Shown: positions 23,011 to 35,639, numbered from the stretch's first letter. The stretch is DNA of 64,000 nucleotides from Stictocephala bisonia (GCA_035578905.1 JAQJVL010000147.1:1282906-1346905), one strand, 5' to 3'. Notes: a model not told the origin generated them from the sequence alone. Made by a program: numbers and translations.

Positions 23011-24950
23011 AGCGATTAACGCGGCTGTCTCTCACAAGAATAAAGACCGTACAGTAATGAGAAAACGGCAATTTAAAAGACAAATAATATATCCAACATA
23101 TTATTTGTAAATTACGTACTTCAAAAAAAAAAAAAGTTATTTCAATAAACAGCCAAGAAAATACTATAATGAAGGCTACAACTAATAATGTAAAATAAAT
23201 GTACATATTAAAAGACAACAGAAAAAGGATTTTCAAAAAAACAATCTAAACATCACCTGAAATAAGTTAATTTTTAATCAGGGATATAATTTTAAATTAC
23301 ACAAATATATTGAACTTTCTCATTCATATTCAATAGTTCAATAACTGTACGGACAAATCCAAGTTCATCGATCAGAAAGCAATTCCACGTCAGCTGAGAC
23401 AGCGACTCGATCCCGTACCACTGACATGTAGATTTATCTGATAAAGAATACCTACAGAATTTCCATTTCCACGTCTGCATTGACAATTTATTCTTCCGGA
23501 AAGCGAGCATCTGCGGAGCAGCAAATCAAGGTAACGGAAATCTAACATTTCCTGGAGGATCATTTCCAGTGACTTGGAATTTATGGGACTGGGTTAAATT
23601 GATATGTCCCATATACAGCACTGGACGGAGTTATTATCACTAGTGACAGAATCAAATCCGTGTCTGCGGCAACCTAAAATAGATTACTCTAGGATACACC
23701 CCTGCACGCTTCACTTGCCAATCCCGTCGTGTGTCTGGCGGGGTTTTTATTATGAAACATCAAATATTAGTAGTTAAAAATGTATAAGTAAAATCTAAGC
23801 ATGTAGGCCTACATTTATTTACAGTACCTCACTCATTGCACTTGAGCTGCTGCCTGTATACAGTTTAAATATAAACAGCCAACTGTTAAATAAAGGGTAA
23901 GCAGATGTACGCTATTGTTAATTGTTAATTTAGTATATGTAGATATATTAAATATCTTTTGAGAGTTTTTGAGGTTGTCTATATTCTATTTTTTTACGAC
24001 CAAAAAATATTATTCTCTTATTTAACACGAAATAAAGCACACATAAAGAACGCAGTACATTCATACATATAATGTACTCGTATATACATATATATGAATA
24101 CACAACAGACTTTTAATAAAAAATACAGAGAGTTTGTGTATATAGTTGTAATTATCATCTGTTTTCAGGCCCTGTAATAGAGCAAACTGCGCCTTCCAAA
24201 AACATTCTTTAACCCAACTACTGGCAACTAAAAACCCACTATTGACAAGCCATTTTTGAATGTTTTGCAAGGATATTTTCAAAAAAAGCAATAAAAATAG
24301 TAAATGTAATATATTTTTACATTAATAGGCTTATACAACATAGTTTTATAAAATTCTGAATTTTATGATAAAGTAGGATTTTAATAAGTTTCAATTTTTT
24401 AAAACTTTGTTGTTAAATAATTTGAAAAAAAGTTTCTTGTATTGGGGGGAGGGGGGACCATACCAAGAAAATAAGTAAAAATAGAATAAATCAAAATTCC
24501 AAAATATACAAATTGGCAGAAATGTTATCTAAATATATATATTATAAGATATGTTTATAAATTAAATTGTTATCACCCTAACAGCACAACAGTGCAAGAA
24601 GTATTTCCTCATCAGAGAGGGACAAGAAATCACCATGATATGAAATGTTACTCTTTCAATCAGATTATACTGGGGTTCACTGTGTTATAAATCTCTTATA
24701 TTGATTGAACGGTCTAAAAAATCCCTATTCGTTTTCAAATCTATTTATAAAGTCCGATATTCAAAAATAAAACATGTACAATGTTCTAAAATATTCACAT
24801 TATATGCCTGAATAGCTTACTAATTATATAACTAAAGAAATGTTATTTGACATAAACATTCAATGTGCACTTCACCAATATAATATATGAAATATTGTTA
24901 TTGTTATTACACTAAAAACATTCAAAAACAACGAAACAGTGTTATTTGAC
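23011..24950. other. AT-rich spacer
   Basis: A moderately GC-enriched block at 23500-23760 (CCTGGAGGATCATTTCCAGT, CCAATCCCGTCGTGTGTCTG) could be regulatory. The rest is A/T-rich with TAGGCCTA at 23804-23811 and a GGGGGGAGGGGGG tract at 24446-24458. Confidence 0.4.
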
Positions 24951-25745
24951 AGCAAAAACAACGAAAGATAACAAGACGCTGACGCGAACGCAACGCAGCG
25001 TTAACGGCGAAACTGAAAACTGAACTACATTATTAATTCTGTTGTTCAGAATACAAAAGAAACGCATATCGAATGTGTATGTCGATAGATCGGTTCATCT
25101 AATATCAAACGATACCAATACTAATACATCGCAGATAAAACATTATCGTTACCATAGAAACTGGTTTATTTGCGGCAATGTTTGACCGTCGAATTTCCGA
25201 TGGTTACCGTTAGTTAAAAGTGATAGACCGTCGAAAAATCCACGCTCACCGGTACTTGGATTAAGCTCTCTATGACAACCATCCACAACAATTATCATCC
25301 TGGCAAGAACCAGTATCTTCTCTCTAAGAACACTGCTACCCCTTCCCTTATACACTGCTACCGTTAAAAATTCACAAAAAAAAAATCACTTCAAAAACCT
25401 CATACTACTGTATCATTCCAGAAAATCTCATGATTCGATTAAACTCAAAGCATGCTCTACTTTGTACAACTTCTTTTAAAACCATGCTTCAATCTTAAAT
25501 AACCATGTATTGCTATAAGGAATTCACAATATAGTATCTTCTGCTCAGAATCAATATGCTGCTTTGGGTACTGAATTGTATCACTTTGGTCAGCATCTGA
25601 TTTAATTCTTTAAAATAGTCCAATGTTAATGTCTGTTGGAGCAGTAGTGTCAGACCTAACCAACTAGCCAAGTTAAAACATGAAATGTATATTGTAAGTA
25701 ATAATAAGGAATAAACAATCAAGGGCTAAACTTCTTGACAAAAAA
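24951..25745. other. Spacer with small GC block
   Basis: GACGCGAACGCAACGCAGCG at 24982 gives a local AACGC-A-GCGTT inverted repeat. 25140-25370 is moderately GC-enriched with an unrecognised 68-codon minus frame. Confidence 0.35.
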
Positions 25746-26240
25746 CTACTGGACACAGTTATCAGTTACTGTTGGCTTTGAATACGGAAAGGAAATTGTA
25801 AGAAAGGATGGAAGCAGAAGAAATAAATGGTGCTGGAGAGAGCGAAGCAAGCTAGAAGCAAAGCAATCAGCCCGGGGGTAGGCAAATGGCCGCGGACAAA
25901 GGTGGCGGTCAGCGAGCGAGCCCTCACAGTTCCGATCCCAATCCAATTATGACGATGTCAATAAACACAATATTTGTAGTGGCCCTGTTATAACGCAACA
26001 TAAATCCTGGTCCTGTGGAGTGGATATGTGTATTTAAATGAGGTCGGAATCCGGCACCGGTAGTAGCGGTGGTGGGGAGGCCTCGGGCACTCAGGTAATC
26101 ATCATAATCAGTGGGACCACTTAGTGCGGCCCGGCTGGGCAAACAACGCCAACCTCTCATCACAGACGATTGAAAACATCCTCGGCTGCCCGGCCTCTCA
26201 GCGACCTGAGTCAGTCACATTCCGAGATCCAAGAAAATGA
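25746..26240. promoter_or_regulatory. GC-rich island
   Basis: About 500 bp with AGCCCGGGGGTAGGC, CAATTATGACGATGTCAATA and CATAAATCC (homeodomain/Caudal-like), a GGTGGTGGGGAGG tract at 26070-26082 and TCAGTCACATTCCGAGATCC. Minus frames of 66 and 79 codons have no recognised homology. One of the stronger candidates for a conserved regulatory block or missed exon. Confidence 0.3.
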
Positions 26241-26379
26241 ACTTGCTTGGAGATACGATCAAGCATTACTTGAATACTTTTAAACGAACGTAAAAAGTGA
26301 AATATAAGGTTGTCCAAAGGCATCAAATAACAATATCCGTTTGATTAATCTTTCTGAGAACAAAGAGGATGTGGATTTC

Positions 26380-27300
26380 TTCTTAGCAATACATAGTTCT
26401 TTTAAGAATACTAAAACCAAACATAGTTTTAGAAGAAGTGGTAGTAGAGCTTATTTATTGTGGGTGATCGAATATTGTGGTTTTTATGGGTAGTAGTAAA
26501 TGATTTTTAAAGTGACTTGTTTGTGGATTTTTAGCAGTAGCAGAGCATGGATCTTGTAGAGAAGGAAATGGTTCTTCTACGGATAATAGCAGAGAAGGTA
26601 ATGGTTCTTGTTGGATGATGGCAGTTTGTGATTTTTAAAGTGATTGTTTGTGATTGTTTAACAGTAGCAGAGTATGGATCTTGTAGAGAAGGAAATGGTT
26701 CTTCTACGGATAATAGCAGAGAAGGTAATGGTTCTTGTTGGATGATGGCAGTTTGTGATTTTTGAAGTGATTGTTTGTGATTGTTTAACAGTAGCAGAGC
26801 ATGGATCTTGTAGAGAAGGAAATGGTTCTTCTACGGATAATAGCAGAGAAGGTAATGGTTCTTGTTGGATGATGGCAGTTTGTGATTTTTGAAGTGATTT
26901 TTTGTGATTGTTTAACAGTAGCAGAGTATGGATCTTGTAGAGAAGGTTACGGAAGATAGCAGAGTATGGTTCTTGAAAAGAAGGTATAGTTTCTTGTTAG
27001 ATGATGGGAGTTTTTATTTTTGCAGGGATCTGTTAGTGGATTTTTAACGGTAAAAGAGGATAATGCTTGTAGGGATTATAGAAGAGCATGTTTCTTGTAT
27101 GGATTGTACTAGATCGGTACACGATTCGCTAAGGGACGTAGCAGAGGATAGTTTTTGTGTGGGATGATAGGAGTTTGCTTTCAAAGAGCTTTGAAGAGAG
27201 TTGTTTGTGGGGTTTCAACGGTAGCAGAGCGTATTTTTGTGTAATAGTTAACTATATTTCTTGAGGGATATCAGCATGAGATTGCAGTATGGATTGCATC
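26380..27300. repeat. 127-bp tandem array with decaying flank
   Basis: ATGGATCTTGTAGAGAAGG lies at 26547, 26674, 26801 and 26928, an exact 127-bp step. Each unit also has TAATAGCAGAGAAGGTAATG and GGATGATGGCAGTTTGTGAT. To the right (26960-27300) units survive only as fragments (AGCAGAG...TTCTTG..., GGGATGATAGGAGTTT). To the left (26380-26520) only AGCAGAGC-like traces remain. A young core inside an old repeat. Confidence 0.9.
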
Positions 27301-27875
27301 CGATCTTGGTTCCTGTGGTTCTTGCTTATCTCTATAACAACAGTGCGTGGCTTTTGTTGGGTCGTGGCAGACTACCCTTTTAGGATGATACCTTTATCAG
27401 CATTTATCATTCTACATCAATATAGAGATGCTAGAAAATGAAAGATATATAAATCTTAACAAAGTAATGTATTGTACAATTGGTGTAACATGATTTTTAG
27501 GGGTGGTAGCAAAGCATGGTTTTAGAAATGTTCAAGCAGAAGAATTGTTTTGCCGTACAATTGTTGTATGGCCGTGGAAGTTTATTAATTAAGTACAATA
27601 AAATTCGGTTAATAGCAGAACACAGTACAACGATCGTTAATAGTTCTTCAATCTTGATATTGTGTCGCAATAGAAATTTAAATTAGACTATTTCGTTAGG
27701 TTAGAACAATGGTGTCCGCATCTTTGGTTAGTTTCAAATTCATTTCTTGTTCAATTTTCAATCTATGGTGGAGACAGTAAATTTATATCCACGGCATAAA
27801 CTTACTTAGTTATTTTGAATTGTAAAAAATAATCGAAGACACGAACAACCTCCGTGCCAACGACACTGCGTACAA
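27301..27875. other. Spacer
   Basis: Further faint AGCAGA.CATGG traces to about 27620, then AT-rich sequence. No gene signal. Confidence 0.4.
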
Positions 27876-27879
27876 TTTT

Positions 27880-28145
27880 AATTAAACTCCCACAACGACT
27901 AGCCCTGAGAACGTTTTCAGTTTCCAAGTTTCATCGTGAAGCCATCCGACTAATTGGGAATACCGAGTCGGATCCCAGATTTCTATCGTCCAGCTTCTGG
28001 GGACCGTAGGTGGACTTAATATTCCTCCACATCTGTTTACATAGGAATGCCCAATTACAGACTGGCCTGCTGTCACAGGCGCGACGTAAACACAAGTAAA
28101 GCTGACAGCACTGTCATTGCCTGTGTCCGGATTACATGCCACCGA
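27880..28145. promoter_or_regulatory. GC-enriched island with Fox/TEAD/homeodomain-like words
   Basis: TGTTTACATAGGAATGCC followed by CAATTACAGACTGG (28035-28062) combines Fox-like TGTTTAC, TEAD-like GGAATG and a homeodomain CAATTA. ATCCGACTAATTGGGAAT lies at 27945. The 86-codon minus frame across it (27882-28142) has no recognised family, so a small exon cannot be excluded. Confidence 0.3.
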
Positions 28146-28675
28146 TTACTTATGCTAAATTTACTGCTTTAATGAGACTTTTCGGTGTAACTCAAACACT
28201 CTGTTGTTGATACTGTTTTGTTCAAACCACATCGGACGAATGAAAGGTGAAGAAAAACAATCAACCTTCTTTAAAGGTAGCAGAATATTTTGTAATAAAA
28301 CTTGGCCAGCCTCATTCGAAAACTTGTCCTAGTGCAATTACATTTAAACACAAATCAAACTCAAAATCGTCTTCCTCAATAACACCGAATACTGCACTTT
28401 AACGACACTTAACTTTACTTTAGTTATTTTAGGATTCCTTGGATTATACTTTAATGACAGTTGAAAACGTCTTTTTAGCTCTTCTTTCTTAAATCTAGAA
28501 TTTTAAGAGATTTTAAGTGATGTCCCATAACACGTTTAGAAGATCTAAACTGACAAATCTACTAACATTCAAATCAATTTAAATATAGAAATATATATAT
28601 ATATATATTTTAGGATGTAATAAAATTAAAAAACTGAGTACCCTTTTTATATTTTTTTATTAAAACTCAATACAC

Positions 28676-28678
<3 letters not shown>

Positions 28679-28754
<76 letters not shown>
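28679..28754. repeat. (TA)38 microsatellite
   Basis: An uninterrupted TA tract, with a shorter one at 28592-28609 and residual TATATA to about 28772. Perfect length suggests it is young and polymorphic. Confidence 0.97.
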
Positions 28755-28758
<4 letters not shown>

Positions 28759-28774
28759 GTATATATATATATTT

Positions 28775-30055
28775 ATTTATTATTCCACCAACGTCAGTTG
28801 TTTATACAAATAATGAAAAATATTTATTTGGAACATTGTTCTAGACTCTGAATATATTATCCTACTTCTATAAGAAATGTAGTAAGTATATTCAAGAAGC
28901 AACAAATCGTACTGTTACATTATTATATAACGTTTTTAGTATGTTGGAGATAAAACTGGACTAACAAAAAATAACAACAGATAAAACGAAATACAGCTAT
29001 ATATTAAGTACTGACTGATTCGAAATTGTATTGGATGGGATTTGTAGGTTCAGCGAAATACGATAATGGATACACAAGAGTTATGTCTCGCTCCCGCACG
29101 TACTTGCACAGGTAGAGGAAGTTAAACAGATAATACACTCTTGGATTTTATTACTGAATTTAGTTTTATTTTAGCTATTATTTTTAAATTATTTTGCTAC
29201 ATACAAAAATGTTATTTGGTATAATAAATACTTTTGTTATAGATAATGAGAATGATTGGACGCAAAGTTAACGTGTAACATAATTATGTAAGATCTACAT
29301 AGCTGATAATTTCATTCCCACATCCCCTCTTAACCTTCGGGGGATAGTTATATGACAGAAAATGATTTTCACCAAATGAGGGTTCGAAAATCGTAAATTT
29401 TAAGTGACATTCGTACTAGAGAAATTAACATAAGAGGATAGTGGGAATTTTCTACGTCAATAGTCCAAAAAAATGTGGCCTGTCAAATTTCTCCCTTACA
29501 GCGTTCAAAACGAGTGGTGGTGTGGTATTTTAAACATGTCTACCATTTTTATTATTTTAAGGTTTGTAGTCTTGTTTCGTGCAATTTACTTTTTTACAAA
29601 ATTAAAAAAGGAAACAATTATGATAATACGGTTAAATGAATCCATAAAACTGCATATTTAATCTTATCCCAACGACCGAGTAACACTAGTTCTCTTAGTG
29701 TTAAGTCTCAAACTCTTATATTCCCACATTACTATGTAGGTCTATTTTTCATTCAAAAGTAAGGGCGTTAGAGGACTGTTTGGGTCACCCACTATACTTT
29801 CTTAAGTTAAAAAGAATTTAGTATAGGCCTACTCAAAAGAAATCCTCACGTTTCCTAAGATCTGAAAATTCTTGTTGAAATGAGTGAAATACTGCTTCAC
29901 ATGGCAAATTAGTAGTAATTTGTATACAGAAACGACAAGGGTTGTTTGTATAATATGTATTCCTCTTCAACCATCCTACAGTGTCCTTAATACAGGATAT
30001 TGTTTCATATTTAACGATCAGGTGAAGGAAGTTTACCGAGTCCATACCTCTTAAC
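28775..30055. other. AT-rich spacer
   Basis: No repeat or coding signal I can support. TAGGCCTA at 29824-29831. A 74-codon minus frame (29833-30057) is unrecognised. Confidence 0.45.
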
Positions 30056-30420
30056 AAACTGGATCGACAACTTTAGGTTAACTTGCTCAAATAACGGTAA
30101 CGGAACAGAGCCCTGAATGAACTCGTTAAAGAAGAAGGGAAACTGTCGGATAGTACTTTGGATACAAGCATTCGTTATCTAAGTTGGCTGTGATCTGTGC
30201 ACCTGACTCAGGTGACAAGACTATTAAAGAACGGCCTGACACGGAGCCAGTTACACGAGACGAGTTCAACGTCTCTTCTTCCGAGAAAACGGAATAAAAA
30301 CTGTAACGTGATGCGTAAACGGGTTGAACTAGTTTAATTGAATCTTCCGTTCCGTAGTGGTCACCTCGTTCTCATACGAAAAGGCTGTCTGGACAGGAAT
30401 AAAACCCATTATGCATGCTA
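30056..30420. promoter_or_regulatory. GC-enriched island with nested E-box/AP-1 palindrome
   Basis: CACCTGACTCAGGTG at 30200-30214 places the AP-1 site TGACTCA inside two opposed E-boxes (CACCTG, CAGGTG). ACGGAGCCAGTTACACGAGA, GCGTAAACGGG and TAAAACCCATTATGC follow. No coding frame. Candidate enhancer. Confidence 0.33.
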
Positions 30421-31375
30421 AATATAAATCGTAAATGAACATTCAATATGGATTTTAATCTTCATTGCCCTTTGTTTTACAATCACATATATGACATTGA
30501 TTTTTTTACCCTGACAGTTTAAAAGCATTAATGATAAATTGTTATGGAATACCATTAACTGCTTTACTTTCCGACTCAGGTGCGCTAACTAGGCTGATAA
30601 ATGAAATATTTCCCTTATATATCTTAATCCGCTTAGAAAACGACCTTCCGAACGCACTGGTGCGAGTGAGATGTACTGAATGGTGGAAGTAAGACAGGGA
30701 ACTACTCTTCTACCACTGTGTAGTTCCATTTAAAACTTGTCATGACAACCTTGATCACGAATGCCCACATGTAGACGGCATAATAGCACGCACTGCTCAT
30801 TACGTCACTAGCAGCAGTGACCATTAGTTGGTTTGATTAACACCAACGTAATAAATTTAGAACGACAAACTAAACCATTAATTAAGTAACAAATAATAGT
30901 CACAATAACACAATGAATAATAATGTAAACAATAAATAACAACTAAACAAACTTGTACAGTTTATTACAGTTATTTTGTCAACTAAATATTGTTGCGGAA
31001 GGTAGTCACACCAGTGAAGTAAAGCAGCTCAGCTGTGAAAAGATTCCCCTCCACCGCTGGAACCCTATATGCGCTAAATATAACACAAATTTAACTTACT
31101 GTACAGCCCAATTATAGTAATTGATTCAGAACCAGATGTATCAAAATAGCACATCATATGGCTCGAATATATTGTATAGACAAGATTCACTTGAATTTCA
31201 AATGCACAAAGTCACGCTTTTACAATGAAAGTTACATTTTTCCGACAAAGAATTGGGAAAACTCGACATCATAAAACATGGTACGATGTGACAATCAGTC
31301 ACAAGTAAAAAGGTCATAAGACGTGATTATTACATCGAAACACAACAAGTATAATAATGACGTATTTCTACTTAG
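30421..31375. other. AT-rich spacer
   Basis: Nothing beyond scattered TAAT and ACGTCA-like words (CATTACGTCAC at 30799). No gene signal. Confidence 0.4.
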
Positions 31376-31550
31376 ACGTAAAATGAGTTAGAACGTCATA
31401 TGATATCATCACTCACTTAACACACGAGCTGGAACGTCATATGACATCATCACCCCTCTGACATCCAACGAGTTAGAACGTCATATGACGTCATCACTCA
31501 TTTGACATCCAACGAGTGAGAACTCATACATGACATGATCACTCCTAACA
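31376..31550. repeat. 41-44-bp tandem repeat carrying CRE-like sites
   Basis: GAACGTCATATGA(C/T) recurs at 31391, 31432 and 31476, with a diverged fourth unit at 31520. Each unit has GACRTCATCACTC and most have TTGACATCCAACGAG. Unit 3 contains a perfect CRE, TGACGTCA, at 31486-31493; the others have TGATATCA or TGACATCA. Confidence 0.85.
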
Positions 31551-32269
31551 ACGCTATATGACTTTTACTATTCCCTTCATAGTTTTCTTATTTTTACGCA
31601 ATTATCTTTCATAGAATAATGTTACCATAACTAATTAATTAATTGTTTCAACTACATAAACATTTTTACCTTTTATAGACCAGTATTAACGTATTTAAGA
31701 ACCAACAAAGCGTCGATGATTGACCAAAGTGGTGTAAAGGATGAGTAGTTAGTTGGGCCTCAGGCCACAAGTCGGCTGGAGAAAGTTAGTTGTGCTTCAA
31801 GTAAACAGTGAATCTGTTGGAACATCTCTCTTGCTGGCCAGAGTTCATCTATAATAATTCTGCCACCGACGATTTTATGTTATTTATAGGGCTTTTGTTA
31901 TTTATATATAATTATTGTATAGCATTTGTAAATTATTAGGAAAAACGTGTTTAAACACAATAATTAAATAATTCAAATGTGCACAGATTCAAAAAAGAAT
32001 TGTTTTGAAAATTGTTGTGATTTTTTCCTACTGGACGCTCGTAAGGATTATAAAAATAACACACCCTCTGTCAGCCATCAGGGATGTTAGGATTTGTTAA
32101 AATTGTACCGTTATTATTTAACAAATACAGGATCTAAAAAGGCATTTGATAAAGTAACATATAATTATATAAAAAAGTAGAATGTTATGTGATAGTCATT
32201 TACCATCAAATATCTCTTCCATTTCACTTTGAAATACTACAAAATGGAAAATTTAAGTCAATGACTCAT
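31551..32269. other. AT-rich spacer
   Basis: No supported feature. A slightly GC-enriched part at 31700-31850 has no motif cluster. Confidence 0.4.
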
Positions 32270-32770
32270 TGAAGCACGCTCAATGAGCGATTACGTGCAA
32301 GAGGCGGCATCGGCACAACAAGACCGCAAACTAAAAACACGGCTTCAATTACAAAAACCACATCGGCAAAAGCGGTCGGCCTGTATGTACTACCACGTCC
32401 ACAAGTCGGTCATAAATATGACCATCTGCGCCAGTCAGACCTGTACGATCGGAGCAATGGAGAAACTCATTCATTAGCCCTGAGACATACACGACTCGCC
32501 CGTGTCGGTCTTCGGAAAAGGGAATCGAGAACTGAACCGTCGAGGAATAACTCAAATGGGTCCAACAATGCTGTGTGGGAGGGAACCGCGGAACAAGGGA
32601 AAATTGAAAATATATTTGATATTAGTAGTGTGACCGGTTGAGGACATGTAATAGGGGATGAGCGTGGGAGACCAGAGTGGGCGGCGGACACCTGACAAAG
32701 GCCGGCGCACAGAATCCAAAACGTGTACAAATATTGGACCGGACGTGACTCGTGGGTAAATAACTGATTG
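32270..32770. promoter_or_regulatory. GC-enriched island
   Basis: Dense CGGC words and a central AGTCGGTCATAAATATGACC (32405-32424), whose GGTCATAAATATGACC core (32409-32424) is a near-perfect palindrome built on GGTCA half-sites. Also GACACCTGACAAAGG at 32688. Frames of 64-87 codons on both strands are not recognised. Candidate regulatory block; a small exon is possible. Confidence 0.28.
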
Positions 32771-32981
32771 CTCTTTTATACTTCAGATAACTTTGGGCCA
32801 GGGGAGTTCTAAATATGGTTCATTAAACAATCGAATACAGATCGTATAACCAAATTTATGTAAATACGACTTAAATATCGATACTGATTTGGACTATTTA
32901 TGTATTTACGAATCCTGTTCAACTGTCACGAGATGGACGATAAGTTCAAGGACCCTTGGTAAGAGCTCCAGCTGAGCTAAA

Positions 32982-33058
32982 GGTCCGTACTTCAATCGTT
33001 AAATAAAGTCTATGAGCGTGCAAACCCGTATAAACAGACGAGTACAGTTTCAGAATAA
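32982..33058 (+). repeat. tRNA-SINE 3' fragment
   Basis: GTCCGTACTTCAATCGTTAA, then ATAAAGTC, GCAAACCCGT and GACGAGTACAGTTTC match the 3' body of the SINE at 38831-38998 (GTCGGTACTTCACTCGTTGA, ATAAAGTT, CAGGCCTGTAGGCC, GGCGAGTAAAGTTTT). The tRNA head is absent. Confidence 0.65.
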
Positions 33059-33118
33059 CAACAATTCTGCATAGATTGGATATAATTGCTATAAATAATA
33101 CATAGCCCAATTTATTTA

Positions 33119-33534
33119 TCAAGAGTCTGCACAGGCTGTCGGAGGATCTTGGCAATGTTAGTTTTAATCCTATATTAACAATGTTATTTTCAAACCGGAC
33201 ATACGATTATGTGTATCCAAATTAAACAGTTATTTTTAAACGGATTGCATTTGAAATCAAGAATGAAACTGCCCGTCGGAATTCCTTTGCGAATTCCTAA
33301 TCAGTTTTATAGAATAAAAAATATTTAGTTCGAAGTTTTTATTTTCACCTATTTTTTTAAAACTAGGAGTATGTATTCAAAATTTCAAAAGCAAACCCAA
33401 TGCGCAATATCTTAACGTTTAAAATTACACCTCAACTTTTGGTCAATAAATAACGAAAATATATGGATTCTCAAATAACGTTGTTCTTATGGGATTAAAA
33501 CCACCATGGCCGACAACCTCTGCAGAACCTTAAC
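33119..33534. mobile_element. TIR element family M2, copy 2
   Basis: About 415 bp with inverted ends: TCTGCACAGGCTGTCGG...GTTTTAATCC on the left, and GGATTAAAACC...GGCCGACAACCTCTGCAGA on the right. The interior matches copy 1 (5643-6068) in inverted order, for example GAATTCCTTTGCGAATTCC and CAACTTTTGGTCAATAAA. No transposase. Confidence 0.72.
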
Positions 33535-33536
33535 TA

Positions 33537-34465
33537 GTACATACAATAATAATTAGTTTATCTTGTGGAACTGATAAAAAACAAATAAACCTAATAATTT
33601 CTAAATACAAACTAATCCAACTAAATAAGTTCAAAATAAAGCATCTCAAAAGAAAGTTGGAAGAAATTGGAAACCCCTTCTAGAAAACATCACACTTGGA
33701 CGAAACATTGTAGCTTATTTCACTAGGGAAGAATAAAAACCCAGCTGTGCGGTTGGTATGATCACCAGGACCTCGACATGATTGCTCGGATGCTCAGGGA
33801 CACACCCTCCCCTCTATCACCTCAGATGCACCCTGAATGATCCTCAGCATCCGAGTCACTTCCAAATATTGTGTCTGCCATCTCTGTCTCTTGACATTTT
33901 TTACTCTCCTCCCAAATTTATATTTAGGATAAGCCTGCTTATGATTTCAACAGCGCACATTGCACCAATGAAGTAACATTTCAAATTACCAATAAAAACT
34001 AATTTACTAAAGGTTGTATTAAGGAATTTTTTTTAAATAAACAATATATTAATTGTCAAAACTCATTTATTTCAGTTAGCTTTCAATTATTGGAAGGAAG
34101 GAGAGGCTCATACATCAAGGGGGCTCACAATACTACAATAGAATGTGTAATAAAAAAATGTATATGTTAAAGAAAATGTTAATATTGTTAAGCAACTTGT
34201 TTAGTATTTAACAAAATAATTGTAGAACAAACAAACCTATATTAAATCCTGTTAATTTAAATAATTTTAAATAAAATATATTTATAATTGTATTTTTATC
34301 CTGTTAATATGATAAAAAATAGAATCAGATAGATCCACAACAAAGTTTTTATTTTCCCCTAACAAACCTTAACAAGGTTGAGTGGAAGAGAGGACTTCAT
34401 AATCCTAACTCCGCCTTTAAATAAATACATTTATCATTCATTCATTAATCTACCAAACGTAAAAG
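33537..34465. other. AT-rich spacer
   Basis: A small GC-enriched block at 33740-33870 (CACACCCTCCCCTCTATC) and otherwise A/T-rich sequence. No gene signal. Confidence 0.4.
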
Positions 34466-34469
34466 GACT

Positions 34470-34665
34470 AACTTAAATCTCCTAACCTAAAACACGTAAC
34501 CTTACATATCTAACGTAACAAAACGAAACCTAACAAAACAAATAACCTATCTAACCTAAAAACCTAAAGTTCATCTCCTAACCTAACAACACGTAAACTA
34601 ACCTATCAAAATTCCTAACCTAACATATCTCACGGCACAAAACGTAACCTAAAATATCTACTAAC
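34470..34665 (-). repeat. CCTAA-rich (insect telomere-like) degenerate block
   Basis: AACCTAA, CCTAACCTA and ACCTATC words recur every 10-20 bp over 200 bp. They are the C strand of TTAGG, the canonical insect telomere repeat, strongly degraded. A shorter patch is at 36930-36970. Orientation is opposite to the TTAGG-like array at 37.6-38.5 kb. Confidence 0.7.
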
Positions 34666-34949
34666 ATATATAATAAAAAAACAACCTATCAAACCGAAAA
34701 AAAATAGTTACGTTATTTTTATAATTAACCTATCAAACCAAGCAAAAAACATATTCGAACATATTTTGCAAGATATTCTTGACTAGCCGAACAGATCGTG
34801 CATTGGTTGACAACCATCACTGCGATACCGCTCTGAAGTTCATGTCCTTTGTTTATCATATTTTTATTGAGCTCTACTTCTCAATTTGTGGCGGTCTTAT
34901 TTTTAGAAAATGATAAGTATTAACAAACCGTACAAGAAAACAACTGTAG

Positions 34950-35400
34950 TCAATTAAACGAGAGCACTATCATACCATCACGTACGAGATAGCCAGCGGT
35001 CAATTAACCAGATAGTGTTACAGTAGGCAGCGTCCTCCGCGTGTGTAATACGGGCTATCGCGATCAGTTGATTCTAAATTAATCATCGACCACAAGTGTA
35101 ATAAGAAGAAATAGGAACAGAGTCAATCAAAGATAAACATAGGTAAAGCAATTAAACACAGGATAGATTGTAATTAGGGGTTGTAGATATGGAGTCTGTG
35201 CGTGCGTGCGCGTGTGCGATAGCGAACATGCGCGGGTCGTGACCGGCCTGTGCGCTAATTAACTTATCTTGCACTAAATTCTCCGAGATTGCTGAAACAC
35301 AACAACAGCTGATTAAACCACAAACAGCTGTTATCAGATGGTTGGCGACACTCGTTGATAATGAGCGTCCAACCACCCACCCACCGAACTTGGGAGATGG
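34950..35400. promoter_or_regulatory. Island with E-box / RUNX / GATA grouping
   Basis: CAGCTG at 35306-35311 and 35325-35330 flank AACCACA (RUNX-like, 35316-35322), and TTATCAG follows at 35331. Upstream are alternating GCGTGCGTGCGCGTGTGCG (35196-35215) and GCTAATTAACTTATCTTGC. A 74-codon minus frame is unrecognised. Candidate enhancer. Confidence 0.32.
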
Positions 35401-35639
35401 CGCCTGATTACAACAAGAAAGTAATATAAAACACGTGGTGCTAGAAATAATTGGAGTTAATTAAATATGATCATAATTGGTCATTTGTGCTGGTTTGTTT
35501 CAGTCGGTTTGTATCTAATGAAATCTATTCATAGTTTACACAGGCCTAAATTATAATGATGTGTATTTAAATTTATTTTTCCCTTTAAACAGGCCTAAAA
35601 TTCGAGTTATTAGAAAAAGAAAAACACAAAAGTCGCTTT

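Noticed and set aside
34470..34665. True chromosome end
   Set aside because: The repeats are degenerate and internal, with ordinary sequence on both sides.
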